Below are positions 24,918 through 35,380 of a stretch of 64,000 nucleotides of DNA, piece by piece. The notes below the pieces were generated by a model. It was not told where the DNA came from. It did no database searches and saw only the letters and a list, made by a program, of their open reading frames with translations. Each line of letters starts with the position of its first letter. Within the stretch, counting starts at the first letter, position 1. Source of the DNA: Hoylesella enoeca JCM 12259 (lineage in GTDB: Bacteria > Bacteroidota > Bacteroidia > Bacteroidales > Bacteroidaceae); the NCBI RefSeq assembly GCF_000613405.1, contig NZ_BAIX01000009.1:1-64000 (forward strand). Reading direction: 5' to 3'. The position numbers and the translations under genes were made by a program.

Positions 24918-27900
24918 GTGAAAACGAAAAATAACTTAATGGTATCAAATATGAGAAACTTCATGAGTAACACCATGATCTGGCATCGACTGCCATTCAA
25001 ATTCTTGGGACTTGTCCTTTGTTGGGCTTTCGCTTTCCAACAGAATGTAGGCGCACAGACGACGAACAAGACCGTATCGCTTTCTTTCAAAGACAAAACC
25101 GTGACCGAAATCTTGGATGTTATTGCGCGCCAAGATGGGTACACCGTGAACTATTCGGATGAAGTGAAGACTTATCCCACGACGCTCACGGTTTCGTTTG
25201 ACAATGTTACAGTGCTTCAAGCCACCCAACAGTTGCTTTCGCACACGCCGTTTACTTACAGTGTGAGCGGTAAGGAAATCAAAGTTTTCAAGTTGGATAA
25301 CCGACAGTTGGGCAACTATCAGGTTACCGGCGTTGTGAAAGAACGCAACGGAACGACGATTCCTTTTGCCACAATTCAGATTAAAGGCACTAAGACGGGT
25401 ATCACGACGGATGCCGAAGGGCGATTTACGCTGAAGACGGACAAACGCAACGGCGAGCTCACGGTATCTTGCATAGGTTTCGCAACGAAGTCGGTGGCTT
25501 TCAATGCGGATAAATCTTTGAACATCGTTTTGACAGAAACAGCCCATACTTTGGGTGAAGTCTCAGTGATTGCTTATGGTAAACGTAATACAAGAGAACT
25601 TGTCGGAGCTATCTCTTCGGTAAAATCCGACCAACTGCAAAAGATGCCTAACTCGAGCATCGAGACTTTGTTGCAAAGCCGAATGGCCGGTGTGGAGATT
25701 ACCAACCTATCGGGAACACCGGGCGGAGGCGGTTCGCAAATCACCATTCGCGGTTATAACTCACTCAACCAGCAAGGAGTAAACGACGGTTCGCCGCTGT
25801 TCGTAGTCGACGGAGTGCCTGTCGTCTCCACCACCTCTACCCGAACGGGCGGTATCAACACGCTGGCAGGTCTCGATCCGTCGACCATTGAGTCGGTGGA
25901 AGTGCTTAAAGATGCCGCTTCGGCATCGCTTTACGGCTCGCGGGCATCTAATGGTGTGATTCTGATTACAACCAAAAAGGGACACAATGGTAAGTCGAAG
26001 TTAAGCATAGATGTATCTCAAACGCTGTCGTGGTTGCCTGCTACGCCTCTCCAAATATCAGGAAAGGGCGAGCGAGACTTTGCTTCTCTCTTAGCTAAAC
26101 ACCAACGAATAGGCCATTATGATTGGGCAACTAACCGACTGGTAATACCCAGGAATCACAATGATACGTGGGGATGGGACTCTAACTATGATGGAGCCTA
26201 TGATTATTTTTGGCGTAACGGTAAGGTGCTTGATAACAATTCGGGTCTTCCCGGCGTTGTGCAGGACTCCCTGAATACCTTTTATAACAATCGCACTAAC
26301 TGGTGGAAGTATGCTTTCCGAGTAGGACGCATCACGAAAGCAGATGCCCAACTGTCGGGCGGAACCGACAATGTGCGTTATCTGGTCAATGCAGGTGTGT
26401 ACGATGAAAAGGGTATTATGATCAGCTCCAGCTTCCGTCGGCTCAGTCTTTTATCTAATCTTGACGTGCGACTCTCGCCTTCGCTCGATATGTTCGTGCG
26501 TTTGAACATGGCCTATACCAATAAAAATGCAGGGGCGGATCAAGGTAAAATCCAAGGATTGACATTCGACCCGAAGAGTACTTCGACGCTGTTGCCGGGC
26601 CGAGGATCCATTGCCGAGCAAGAGGCTTTACGCAGATTGCGCGACGTTCATCGTGATAATTCTAACTATAACATACGTGTCAATCTCGGACTGAACTATC
26701 AGATTCTGAAAGGTTTGAAGTTTTCCTCCACGGTTGCATTGGATCATTATTTCACGCGTTCATACACTTTCACGCCCAATTATCTCACACAGAATCGGCT
26801 CTCGGAGATTAATGCCTCTAATGTTGCTATGACAATGCTGCAAGCCGAGAATCTTCTTACATACAAATTCGACATCAACGGACAGCACAACTTTGAAGCA
26901 ATGACCGGTATTACCTATAATCACGACCTGCTTCAAACAATGTCCGGATCTGCAAAAGGTGGCCCTACAAATCGCATCCGCTATGCAGGCGAAGGATGGC
27001 CGCAGCTTTGGAAAAATCCGTCGGGTACGATAGAAGCCTTACAATCGCTGCTGACCAATAAGGAAGAGCAAGCTATGATGAGTTATTTAGGCCGTTTGGC
27101 ATATAATTATAAGAAGCGTTATCTGGGCGAGTTCTCTGTTCGTTCAGACGGTTCTTCTGTCTTCGGAAGCGACGTTCGATGGGGGACCTTTCCCTCGGTA
27201 GGTCTCGGTTGGGCATTCAGTGAGGAACCGTTTATGAAGAATCTATGGTGGTTGAGCTTTGGAAAGCTGCGTGCTTCGTGGGGTAAATCAGGTCAGAAGT
27301 TTCAAGAAGCATACTTAGCCTTAGGCGTAATGTCGGAAGCTAACACTTTCTTAGGCAGTTTAGGACTCATCCCTTCGTTTATGGCGAACAATAAACTAAC
27401 GTGGGAAAAGAGTGACCAATACGACATCGGACTCGATCTTCAGCTATTAGACTATCGGCTGAAAGTAAAACTTGACTATTATTATAAATATTCTTACGCG
27501 CTTCTGATGCAGACCCCGCTGCCCGGAAACTTCTTCCTTACTGATAAGGTTTGGAATAATTCGTCGGCTCTTTCCAACGAAGGTATCGAGTTAGAGGTGC
27601 AGGGCGACATCATTCGTAACGACAAACTGAGGTGGACGTTGGGCTTCAATATCTCCCACAACCGCAATATGTTCCGCAAATCTTACGGTAATGAAGATCT
27701 GCCAGATAAGGTTTTAGGGCGTTCGATATACGGAATCTATACCTATAAAGATGAAGGCATCGTGCAGAATGAGTCCGAGATACCTTATTATTATAATATG
27801 CAGGGCAAGCGGACACCGCTTTATTTCGGTTCGGAGAACTATCCATTACGCGTGGGCGGGCGCCGAATCAAGGACCAGAATATGGATGGAAAGATCGATT

Positions 27901-28439
27901 CTGAGGACAGATACTATGCGGGAAGCACGCTTCCGATGGCTTACGGAGGTATTTTCAGCTCATTGCAATGGAACGGTTTCACTGTAGATGCACTCTTCGG
28001 ATTCACCTTGAAACGCAAAGTAATGAATATGGTAAAGAACTCTGCCTTCTCGTTTACAAAGGAATTCGGTGTTATGATGAATGATTATCGAAAGAAAAAG
28101 TTCTGGACTCGTCCGGGCGATAAGGCAGACTATCCTTCTTTGGAATTTGCAGATCAAGGTTATATCGGGCAGTTTGACGGCGATATCGACAGTAATATCG
28201 AGACCATCAGCTTCTTACGCCTCAAACAGTTGACTGTCGGATACACCTTGCCTAAGCAGTGGCTGAAGTCTTTCTTTATCAAAGACATCAACATATATTT
28301 GTCCGGTGAGAATCTGTTCTTACTCTCCAACTACTCCGGAGTAGACCCGGAGGTCATCAATCCATATACTGGAAAGGACCTCGGCGACCAGTATCCGCTT
28401 AATCGTAAGATAACATTCGGTGTCAATTTTAAATTCTAA
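24918..28439 (+). CDS. SusC/RagA-family TonB-dependent outer membrane transporter with STN domain
   Basis: Up to 1173 residues. After the signal region (FLGLVLCWAFAFQQNVGAQ) come an STN domain (about residues 52-115), a carboxypeptidase-regulatory-like domain (about 132-205), a TonB-box-like GEVSVIAYG, the plug with PLFVVDGVPV, and SNGVILITTKKG. The barrel ends in the expected C-terminal aromatic (VNFKF). Start candidates are the GTG at 24918 and ATGs at 24939 and 24951; the long hydrophilic lead before the hydrophobic core makes the choice uncertain. The susD gene follows after 5 bases. The STN domain fits trans-envelope signalling, but no adjacent regulator is present. Confidence 0.88.
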   Translation: MKTKNNLMVSNMRNFMSNTMIWHRLPFKFLGLVLCWAFAFQQNVGAQTTNKTVSLSFKDKTVTEILDVIARQDGYTVNYSDEVKTYPTTLTVSFDNVTVLQATQQLLSHTPFTYSVSGKEIKVFKLDNRQLGNYQVTGVVKERNGTTIPFATIQIKGTKTGITTDAEGRFTLKTDKRNGELTVSCIGFATKSVAFNADKSLNIVLTETAHTLGEVSVIAYGKRNTRELVGAISSVKSDQLQKMPNSSIETLLQSRMAGVEITNLSGTPGGGGSQITIRGYNSLNQQGVNDGSPLFVVDGVPVVSTTSTRTGGINTLAGLDPSTIESVEVLKDAASASLYGSRASNGVILITTKKGHNGKSKLSIDVSQTLSWLPATPLQISGKGERDFASLLAKHQRIGHYDWATNRLVIPRNHNDTWGWDSNYDGAYDYFWRNGKVLDNNSGLPGVVQDSLNTFYNNRTNWWKYAFRVGRITKADAQLSGGTDNVRYLVNAGVYDEKGIMISSSFRRLSLLSNLDVRLSPSLDMFVRLNMAYTNKNAGADQGKIQGLTFDPKSTSTLLPGRGSIAEQEALRRLRDVHRDNSNYNIRVNLGLNYQILKGLKFSSTVALDHYFTRSYTFTPNYLTQNRLSEINASNVAMTMLQAENLLTYKFDINGQHNFEAMTGITYNHDLLQTMSGSAKGGPTNRIRYAGEGWPQLWKNPSGTIEALQSLLTNKEEQAMMSYLGRLAYNYKKRYLGEFSVRSDGSSVFGSDVRWGTFPSVGLGWAFSEEPFMKNLWWLSFGKLRASWGKSGQKFQEAYLALGVMSEANTFLGSLGLIPSFMANNKLTWEKSDQYDIGLDLQLLDYRLKVKLDYYYKYSYALLMQTPLPGNFFLTDKVWNNSSALSNEGIELEVQGDIIRNDKLRWTLGFNISHNRNMFRKSYGNEDLPDKVLGRSIYGIYTYKDEGIVQNESEIPYYYNMQGKRTPLYFGSENYPLRVGGRRIKDQNMDGKIDSEDRYYAGSTLPMAYGGIFSSLQWNGFTVDALFGFTLKRKVMNMVKNSAFSFTKEFGVMMNDYRKKKFWTRPGDKADYPSLEFADQGYIGQFDGDIDSNIETISFLRLKQLTVGYTLPKQWLKSFFIKDINIYLSGENLFLLSNYSGVDPEVINPYTGKDLGDQYPLNRKITFGVNFKF

Positions 28440-28444
28440 GACAA

Positions 28445-29986
28445 ATGAAACAGTATTTGATTGCCTGCGCCTTGTGCATCGCTTGCACATCGTGCAACCT
28501 CGATATAGAACCCGAGAACGGATTGACTTACACCAATTCGTTCAATACCGAGACAGAACTGAACGCCACAACGTCGTCCATTCAGTTCTTTATCAACTCA
28601 GCAGTACCTGAAAATCAAGTCTTTATTACTGTCGGGGCAAAAGCAGATGAACTTAAAGATGGCGAACAAGTAAGGCAATGGAATCCGAAGTCTGTCATCG
28701 ATGTACAAGACTGGAAAGGACTTTATGACTTGGTATTTGAATGCAATCTCTTGCTTGATAATATCCATCGGACGGCAGGACTTACTGAGGAGCGTCGCAA
28801 CTTTCACGTAGGACAAGCCGAATTCGGCCTTGGATTGGCTTATTTAGTGCTTGTTCAGCGTTACGGAGATGTGCCTATCCCCATCGATTCAAAAACAATC
28901 GCAGTTTATGGAACATCTCCCCAGATGCAAGTCATCAACACAGCCATCGAGCATGCACAGAAAGCGTTTGACATTCTGCCCATTTACGGTCAGTTGAAAG
29001 ATATCAACGGTAGTGTTGTTGTTAATAAGCAATATGCTTCGAAAGGCGCTTGTGCTGCGCTGTTGGCCCATCTTTATGCGTGGAAAGGCAGTGTGATAGA
29101 CCTCTATAAACTGAAAGGTGATGCACAAGAAGCCTATCGCAAGTCGGTGGAATATGCCTCGATGCTCATCAATGGGCAAGTGGGACCCTATCAGTTGTGC
29201 GCCAATCCCGAGGAGTTGTGTACATATTTGTCCGATCCCTCACGTGTAAACCCCGAAGCAATCTTCACAATCGTCTATGACATCAACCGTTCTACTTATG
29301 CCGTTACGCCTAATCACACGGCCTCGCAATATGTTAGCTGGCCAGTGAAAGAAACCTCTCTGCTCGGCGATATCGTGTCGGAAACTGATCTTCGGATATA
29401 CAAGAGCACTGTGAAAGCGATGTATTCGCCTGACGACTTACGTTTGCAAGCTTTCTTTTATAAGATAGACAGCCTGCATGTCGTGGATGGTAACGATTAC
29501 GCTTTGCTCTATAAATTCCGTAAAAGCGTATATGATGCCGACCAATATGCGCCCAGCGGTAAGAGTTTTCGCAGTTTAAATGCCGACTATGTGTACTGGC
29601 GCTTGGCCGATATTTACCTGCTTCGCGCCGAGTGTAACGCGAAGTTGGGCAACCAGGCCCCGGCAATCGAGGATTTGAATAAGATTCGGGCGCGTTCCAA
29701 CTCACCGTTATTCGGAGCCTCGGAAGATGTTAACGGGCTTGCAAAAGCGATCTTTTTGGAACGCGAAAAAGAGTTAATCGGAGAGTCGGATACACGTTAC
29801 TTCGATATCATCCGCAACAACTACGTGAACACCGAACTGCAAGGCAAATTCCGAATGCTCACTCGCCAGGATATCATCAACGGTGCCTTGGTGCTCCCTG
29901 TGCCGCAAAGCGCAATGAAAGATAAAGATGGTAAGGTGATCAATACCGTCATTCGGCAGAAGGCTTATTGGTTGCCATTTATGTAA
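28445..29986 (+). CDS. RagB/SusD-family nutrient-binding outer membrane lipoprotein
   Basis: 513 residues. The lipobox is in CALCIACTSCNLDIEPENG (Cys near residue 17). Typical SusD landmarks are the N-terminal helical region with LYDLVFECNLLLDNI, the central GLAYLVLVQRYGDVP, and the C-terminal YVYWRLADIYLLRAECNAKLG with DLNKIRARSN. The late FLEREKELIGESDTRYFDIIR is the usual final SusD motif. It partners the SusC encoded 5 bases upstream. The relation to the other SusD in this window is only at family level. Confidence 0.88.
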   Translation: MKQYLIACALCIACTSCNLDIEPENGLTYTNSFNTETELNATTSSIQFFINSAVPENQVFITVGAKADELKDGEQVRQWNPKSVIDVQDWKGLYDLVFECNLLLDNIHRTAGLTEERRNFHVGQAEFGLGLAYLVLVQRYGDVPIPIDSKTIAVYGTSPQMQVINTAIEHAQKAFDILPIYGQLKDINGSVVVNKQYASKGACAALLAHLYAWKGSVIDLYKLKGDAQEAYRKSVEYASMLINGQVGPYQLCANPEELCTYLSDPSRVNPEAIFTIVYDINRSTYAVTPNHTASQYVSWPVKETSLLGDIVSETDLRIYKSTVKAMYSPDDLRLQAFFYKIDSLHVVDGNDYALLYKFRKSVYDADQYAPSGKSFRSLNADYVYWRLADIYLLRAECNAKLGNQAPAIEDLNKIRARSNSPLFGASEDVNGLAKAIFLEREKELIGESDTRYFDIIRNNYVNTELQGKFRMLTRQDIINGALVLPVPQSAMKDKDGKVINTVIRQKAYWLPFM

Positions 29987-30035
29987 ACAAGTTGTCACCA
30001 GAATTTGAATCATAAAATATCAAACAGACAAGAAT

Positions 30036-30665
30036 ATGAAAAAGGCTATATATATAATAGGTGTAGTGCTGCTCATGATGACCAGTATCGGTTGCACCGA
30101 CTACAATTTGGTGGACACCGGTGAAGCAAACGGCAATCATCAAACCACGATGTGGGAGTATTTTAAGGGCGATTCGTATAACTGGGATTCGCTCAGAGTG
30201 ATGGCAGAATATGCCGATCTGAAGACGATTTTCGACGGCACGAGTAAGTATGGTACTCAAATCACATTTTTCGGAATCACCAATCACAGCATCCGTCGTT
30301 ATCTGTTGCAGAATGATCTGAGCCGTGTGACGGACATTCCGAAAGAAGATTGTCGGCGAATGATCCTCGATTGCGTACTCAATCAGCGTATTATGCTTGA
30401 CGAGTTTACACCGGGGCGCCCCTCGGGCAATCCCGATCGAGTTATCGGTACGGGTGGAAAGACTTATGAAATGTTGTCGGGCAAGAAGTTGTGGATCTAT
30501 TCTTTCCGCACATCTTACAACGGAGTGCCCGAAGCCGGACCGTTGAATATCTTCTTGGTATCGCCCGACAGTCAGAAGTCTACACGTGTGGCGTCGTCCA
30601 ATATACAGACACTCACGGGCGTTGTACATTCATTAGATTATAGTTTTACACTTAACGATTTTTAG
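30036..30665 (+). CDS. Fasciclin-like domain lipoprotein of the SusCD operon
   Basis: A 209-residue lipoprotein (VVLLMMTSIGCTDYNL, Cys near residue 20). The segment with TMWEYFKGDSYNWDSLRVMAEYADL, TFFGITNHSIRRYL and a later ILDCVLNQ stretch follows the order of a fasciclin (FAS1) domain. Such lipoproteins accompany some Bacteroidetes SusCD pairs and are presumed surface adhesion or ligand-contact modules. It lies 49 bases after susD and one base before the next gene. Assignment to FAS1 is moderate, as the domain is diverged. Confidence 0.65.
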   Translation: MKKAIYIIGVVLLMMTSIGCTDYNLVDTGEANGNHQTTMWEYFKGDSYNWDSLRVMAEYADLKTIFDGTSKYGTQITFFGITNHSIRRYLLQNDLSRVTDIPKEDCRRMILDCVLNQRIMLDEFTPGRPSGNPDRVIGTGGKTYEMLSGKKLWIYSFRTSYNGVPEAGPLNIFLVSPDSQKSTRVASSNIQTLTGVVHSLDYSFTLNDF

Positions 30666-30666
30666 A

Positions 30667-31137
30667 ATGAAGAATAAACGAATTGGCAGCATTGGCATTT
30701 TGGCACTGTTATGTGTGCTTTTTGCACTTTCATCGTGTGATCGAATGAAGGTGGGATACCTCAACACGACGAATGCGTCATACAATCCTGATACCGTTTT
30801 TGCTTTTCGCAATATTGATCCGACAAGCGAACGGGCCGTGAATAATGCCCCTTGGACTTCTGTCCGTATACAAGGCGTAGCCGGAACGGTGCCTATCAAT
30901 TACGAATATGTGAGTGTAAAAACCGCCAAAGGCGGTGATGCACAACGCTTCAACGAGCAAGTGAAAAAAGGAAACGTATTGATTCAAGGCGGGATTATTC
31001 AACTTTTCCAAGCCGGAGTCAAAGAGATTCCCAACGGCGAGTATACACTTACCATCCGCGTTTACAACGAAGATCATTCTGCATTATTGAAAGACATCTT
31101 CACTTTTGTTGTGAGTGACGATGATCCTAACATGTAA
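30667..31137 (+). CDS. Small lipoprotein of the SusCD operon, unknown function
   Basis: 156 residues: a signal peptide with lipobox LFALSSCDRM (Cys near residue 24), then a beta-rich domain (VPINYEYVSVKTAKGG, GEYTLTIRVYNED) suggestive of an immunoglobulin-like fold related to DUF4843-type lipoproteins. It follows the fasciclin gene by one base, so the two are tightly coupled. I do not recognise the family with confidence. Surface location and a role with the SusCD pair are inferred from signal and context. Confidence 0.6.
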   Translation: MKNKRIGSIGILALLCVLFALSSCDRMKVGYLNTTNASYNPDTVFAFRNIDPTSERAVNNAPWTSVRIQGVAGTVPINYEYVSVKTAKGGDAQRFNEQVKKGNVLIQGGIIQLFQAGVKEIPNGEYTLTIRVYNEDHSALLKDIFTFVVSDDDPNM

Positions 31138-31202
31138 ACAAAGAGGAGGAGAGGGTAGGAGCCCGTCTCACCTCTCATAAAACGAATACAAAAAACATAT
31201 TA

Positions 31203-32519
31203 ATGATGAAACCAATCAAATATTTTCTATTATCGATCTGCCTGCTTATGTCGCTTGCTTCCTATGCACAGGGAAGTGCGAAAGGTATCAAATTCTTTAC
31301 CGGAACATTCAGTCAGGCACTCGATGAAGCCCGAAAACAACACAAACCGGTGTTTGTCGACTTCTTCACCACGTGGTGCGGACCGTGCAAAAGGATGGCT
31401 CGCGAAGTATTTACACAAGACTCTGTGGGTGCATTCTTCAATGAAAAGTTCGTTTGTTTGCAGTTAGATGCAGAGAAAAAAGAGAATGTCGACATCGCCA
31501 AACAATACAAAGTGGATGCTTATCCCACATTAGCTTTCATCGGAAACGACGGTAAAGCCATTTCCGTCAACGTCGGTGCGATGGACGCCGGAGCCCTGCT
31601 TGAAGCGGCACGGATGGCTGTCGGCGAGGCCATCGGCTTTGAACAACTATACGAACAGTATAAAAAGTCGCCCACAGATTTGGCCATTCAACAACAGTTA
31701 TTGTTGAAAGCCCCCAACTTCTTGGGTGCACAAGAAGGGATGGAAGCCGAGAAATGGATTACACGTATCCGCAAATTGTATAACAATTATATTGAGAGTA
31801 AAAAGGGTCCGGCGCTTATCAATAAGCAGGATTACCTCATTATATCGGCTCTCGGCAATGAAGATAAAGACAAAAAGACGGCTATGGCCGACTTCATCAA
31901 TGCCCATCTCCCCCAATGGAAAACCGTTGTAGGCGATGCAGCAGCCTATTACGTCATTGAGCATAACGATGCCTTGATAGAAGACTTAGCCAAAGCCGGA
32001 GACTTGAAATATAAAGATTGCGTAGCCAAAATCAATAAAGAATATAAGGATGCGTATGCCGTGATTCCACAAACGGGCATTGCTCCCTATGATAAAACAG
32101 TGCTTTACAGCGACGCACTCTATCAACTTTATAAGCACAAAGATGCCGGCAGCTACATCAAAGCAATGAATGAGATGTTCAACCGATTAGGAGACAAAGC
32201 TTCGTCAACTGATTTCGGCAAGGCAGCCCAGGATCTTTACTATGCCGCCGGCAGTAAGTTGACGGCCGATCAACACCGACAGGCCATCCAATGGGTCGAG
32301 AAAGCCTTGCAGAGTGAGGTCTCAGTAATGGACAGAGTGAACTTCCTTGTGATGATCGGAGACTCTTATCGTGAGCTGAAAAACTACTCCAAGGCTCGCG
32401 AATACTATAATCAGGCTTATGCAGAGTCATTGCAAATGGCTAAACAAGAAGCTGCTCAGCAGATGATTCAAGTAGCTGTGATGCGCAAACTCTCTGCTTT
32501 GGAATTATTGGAAAAATAA
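31203..32519 (+). CDS. Secreted thioredoxin-fold protein with C-terminal helical domain
   Basis: 438 residues with a signal peptide (YFLLSICLLMSLASYAQ). A thioredoxin domain (about residues 25-145) contains FVDFFTTWCGPCKRM with the classical CGPC active site near residue 60, and the cis-Pro strand in YKVDAYPTLAFIG. The rest is helical and TPR-like at the end (DSYRELKNYSKAREYYNQAY). This plan is known from Bacteroidetes periplasmic thioredoxins. It lies between the small lipoprotein and the M16 peptidase and may reduce disulfides in imported polypeptide before proteolysis (inference). Confidence 0.8.
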   Translation: MMKPIKYFLLSICLLMSLASYAQGSAKGIKFFTGTFSQALDEARKQHKPVFVDFFTTWCGPCKRMAREVFTQDSVGAFFNEKFVCLQLDAEKKENVDIAKQYKVDAYPTLAFIGNDGKAISVNVGAMDAGALLEAARMAVGEAIGFEQLYEQYKKSPTDLAIQQQLLLKAPNFLGAQEGMEAEKWITRIRKLYNNYIESKKGPALINKQDYLIISALGNEDKDKKTAMADFINAHLPQWKTVVGDAAAYYVIEHNDALIEDLAKAGDLKYKDCVAKINKEYKDAYAVIPQTGIAPYDKTVLYSDALYQLYKHKDAGSYIKAMNEMFNRLGDKASSTDFGKAAQDLYYAAGSKLTADQHRQAIQWVEKALQSEVSVMDRVNFLVMIGDSYRELKNYSKAREYYNQAYAESLQMAKQEAAQQMIQVAVMRKLSALELLEK

Positions 32520-32529
32520 AATCGCAATT

Positions 32530-35376
32530 ATGTTTGGCATCAATCGACTTGCAAGACGTATGCAACGCGTAGCCGTGGCGATGCTTTTCACAGCTTCGAC
32601 ACTATGCGTTTACGCCCAAACAGACGGTTTGCGGCAGGGCAAACTGCCTAATGGTCTCACCTATTATATCTGCCGCAACACCGGCACTCCGGGTGAAGTA
32701 CACTATTATATGTATCAAAACGTGGGAGCGATTTTAGAAGATGAGCGCCAGATAGGCCTTGCCCACGTGCTCGAACATTTAGCTTTCAACACCACAGAGC
32801 ATTTCCCCGACGGCGTGATGACATTCCTACGAGGCAGTGGTTTGCAGTCGTTCGAAGCGCATACAGGCTTGGATGAGACACGTTATGCCGTTCACGATGT
32901 ACCCGTCAACGACCCAAAGCTCAACGAGAAAATGCTGTTACTACTCCGAGATTGGTGTCACGGCATCAAGATTCTGCCCAAAGACGTGGATAAAGAGCGC
33001 GGAATCGTCATCGAAGAATGGCGCCAACGCAACGATATCAATCATCGTTTGTCGGATGCCATTGCCCCGGCCATCTACAACAAAGCCAAATATGCCGTTC
33101 GGAACGTTATCGGAACAGAGGAGATTCTGCGGTCTTTCAAAGTAGCAGACGTACGCCGATTCTATGACACTTGGTATCGACCGTCGATGCAATGCATTGC
33201 CGTTATCGGCGACATAAACCCTGCCAAGATCGAAAGTGAGGTGAAACGGGTATTCAGCTCGTTATCTGCCGGCAAGCCCACAACAATCGGCGATGCACGG
33301 ATAATACCCGACAACACGGCACCTCTTTATTTCCGGTTTATCGATAAAGATAATGTTTCGGCCTCACTCGGTTTGTATCAGCGCAAGAAAGCATCTCAGA
33401 GTACTGCCCGAAAGGGTGCAACAGACACGTATTTATTGACACAACTGTTCAACAAATTGGCTCCCCGACGTTTCGCAATGCTGCGAAACCAAGGCTCTGA
33501 GAACTTTATTGCCGCTTCGGTCAGTTACAGTCCGCTTGTGCGCAATTATGTACAGAATGCGTGGGATGTGGTGCCTTATCGCGGCAATGCACTCCAAGCA
33601 CTGCGTCAGGTGCTTGAAGTGCGTGAATCGATACGCCGCAACGGCTTCTCGAAAGAGGAGTTCGAGGAGGTCAAAGCAGCGATGTATAAGGATATGAAAG
33701 CTGTTGTCGAGAGCAAAGAAGAACTCGGAACACCTGACAATCTAATGGATATGTTCAAGCAAAACTTCCTTTACGGCGATCCGATCACACCTTTCAAGGA
33801 GCGCATCGGAGAGTCGTTGGAACATTTGTTAGAATTAGAAGCAGACGATCTCAATACCTGGATTCGTTCTTGGATGGATGATACCAATCTGTCGTTTATC
33901 ACCTATTCTCGTACACCCGATGAAATGAACGTCTCACTCGAGCAGTTCATTGCGATGTTAGACAGCGTGAAAGCGAAGCCCGTTTCAATAGAGAAAGTGC
34001 CACAGCAGATAGAACGCATCGTAGATTTCGACATCAAGCCCGGTAAGATTACGGCCCAGCAGACTATCGAACAACTCGGAGCGAAGGAGTGGAAACTAAG
34101 CAACGGCGCACGGGTGCTGTATAAATATCTGCCCGAAGCTAAGCAACGACTTTACTTTGCGGGGTCTGCGACAGGCGGAAAATCTGTTGTTCAGCCTGCA
34201 AATTTGCCTGCTTACGCAGCAATGAGAGCTCTTGCAATGCAGAGCGGCGTATATAAGTATAACCGTAACGATCTTTATCAATGGGTGAAAAACAAGGATT
34301 TTGAACTCACGTTGTCATTGGAAGATTATTCGGATGCCATCGGCGGTAACTCATCTATCAATGATGCCGGCGACTTTTTTGCTTATCTCCACTTAGTTTT
34401 GGCGCATCAAACATTCCGTCAACACATTTTCGATAAGTACGTTCAGCGCAGCAAGTATATCTATGAGACACGAAACCGCACGGGAATGGCAGCCGTTCAG
34501 GATTCTATTCACGATATTCTGTTCCCGCCAAGTGCTGAAAATCCCAAGGCTAACACGGCATTTTACGATCGGATGAAGCTCGATGATGTAGCGGCTGAGT
34601 TCAAACGCCATTTCGGAAATGCTGCAAACTTCACGTTCTGTTTGGTCGGCAGCATTCCCGAAACGCAGGCCCGGCAACTCATAGAGCGGTATATCGCCTC
34701 GCTGCCAGGTGTTCCCGGTACGCCGAAAGTACAGATCCGACCGATGGATTACGCTTCCCCGGCCCGTGAAATCAATCGAGAATTGACAGCAGATATCGAT
34801 GGCGACATCGGCGAAATCGAAATATCGTACAGCAACGACAAACCGCTTACCGAACGCGAACAAGCTGCTTGGGAAGTATTCCGCAGTATTTTGGAAAACC
34901 GTTTCTTCACCGTGTTGCGCGAAAAAGAACATATTACATACAGCATTGCCGTCAACGCATCTTATCAGGAGCATCCTGCTGTCAGCGAAACACTGGGCAT
35001 TCATTTCACCACCGAGCGTTCGCGAACCGATGAAGCCAAGTCGATGGCCTATCGATTGCTGGAAGAAATAGCCCGCGGTAATTTCTCGACAGATGAGTTC
35101 AAGAACGCTTTGGTACCATTGGCAATGGACGAAAACACAGCGGATAACGACGACGCACAGCGCCCCGAAGCACTTTTGTGGATGGGAATACTCAATCTTT
35201 ATGCCGAGAAAGGCAATGTGCCGCCCGTAGCCGACAATGAGAAAGAGGACAATCCATTCGGTCTCCTAACACCAAACGATGTCAAAGCCGTGGCAACCAA
35301 GGTACTCACGGGCGCCAAACATCGCGATATCGTGGTAAAATCATTGCCGCCCCAAGAGCGAAATTGGGAAAAGTAA
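32530..35376 (+). CDS. M16 (insulinase/pitrilysin-type) metallopeptidase, PqqL-like
   Basis: 948 residues with a signal peptide ending near VYAQ. The zinc motif HxxEH is in GLAHVLEHLAFN near residue 80, and the third ligand Glu is in the downstream DKERGIVIEEWRQR near residue 160. Two M16 repeats are present: the first half is active, and the second half (from about residue 520) lacks the zinc motif, as in PqqL-type single-chain enzymes. The expected location is the periplasm, where it would cut peptides inside the clamshell chamber. It starts 10 bases after the thioredoxin gene and ends the operon. It is convergent with the aspartyl protease gene, 4 bases away. Confidence 0.85.
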   Translation: MFGINRLARRMQRVAVAMLFTASTLCVYAQTDGLRQGKLPNGLTYYICRNTGTPGEVHYYMYQNVGAILEDERQIGLAHVLEHLAFNTTEHFPDGVMTFLRGSGLQSFEAHTGLDETRYAVHDVPVNDPKLNEKMLLLLRDWCHGIKILPKDVDKERGIVIEEWRQRNDINHRLSDAIAPAIYNKAKYAVRNVIGTEEILRSFKVADVRRFYDTWYRPSMQCIAVIGDINPAKIESEVKRVFSSLSAGKPTTIGDARIIPDNTAPLYFRFIDKDNVSASLGLYQRKKASQSTARKGATDTYLLTQLFNKLAPRRFAMLRNQGSENFIAASVSYSPLVRNYVQNAWDVVPYRGNALQALRQVLEVRESIRRNGFSKEEFEEVKAAMYKDMKAVVESKEELGTPDNLMDMFKQNFLYGDPITPFKERIGESLEHLLELEADDLNTWIRSWMDDTNLSFITYSRTPDEMNVSLEQFIAMLDSVKAKPVSIEKVPQQIERIVDFDIKPGKITAQQTIEQLGAKEWKLSNGARVLYKYLPEAKQRLYFAGSATGGKSVVQPANLPAYAAMRALAMQSGVYKYNRNDLYQWVKNKDFELTLSLEDYSDAIGGNSSINDAGDFFAYLHLVLAHQTFRQHIFDKYVQRSKYIYETRNRTGMAAVQDSIHDILFPPSAENPKANTAFYDRMKLDDVAAEFKRHFGNAANFTFCLVGSIPETQARQLIERYIASLPGVPGTPKVQIRPMDYASPAREINRELTADIDGDIGEIEISYSNDKPLTEREQAAWEVFRSILENRFFTVLREKEHITYSIAVNASYQEHPAVSETLGIHFTTERSRTDEAKSMAYRLLEEIARGNFSTDEFKNALVPLAMDENTADNDDAQRPEALLWMGILNLYAEKGNVPPVADNEKEDNPFGLLTPNDVKAVATKVLTGAKHRDIVVKSLPPQERNWEK

Positions 35377-35380
35377 CTCT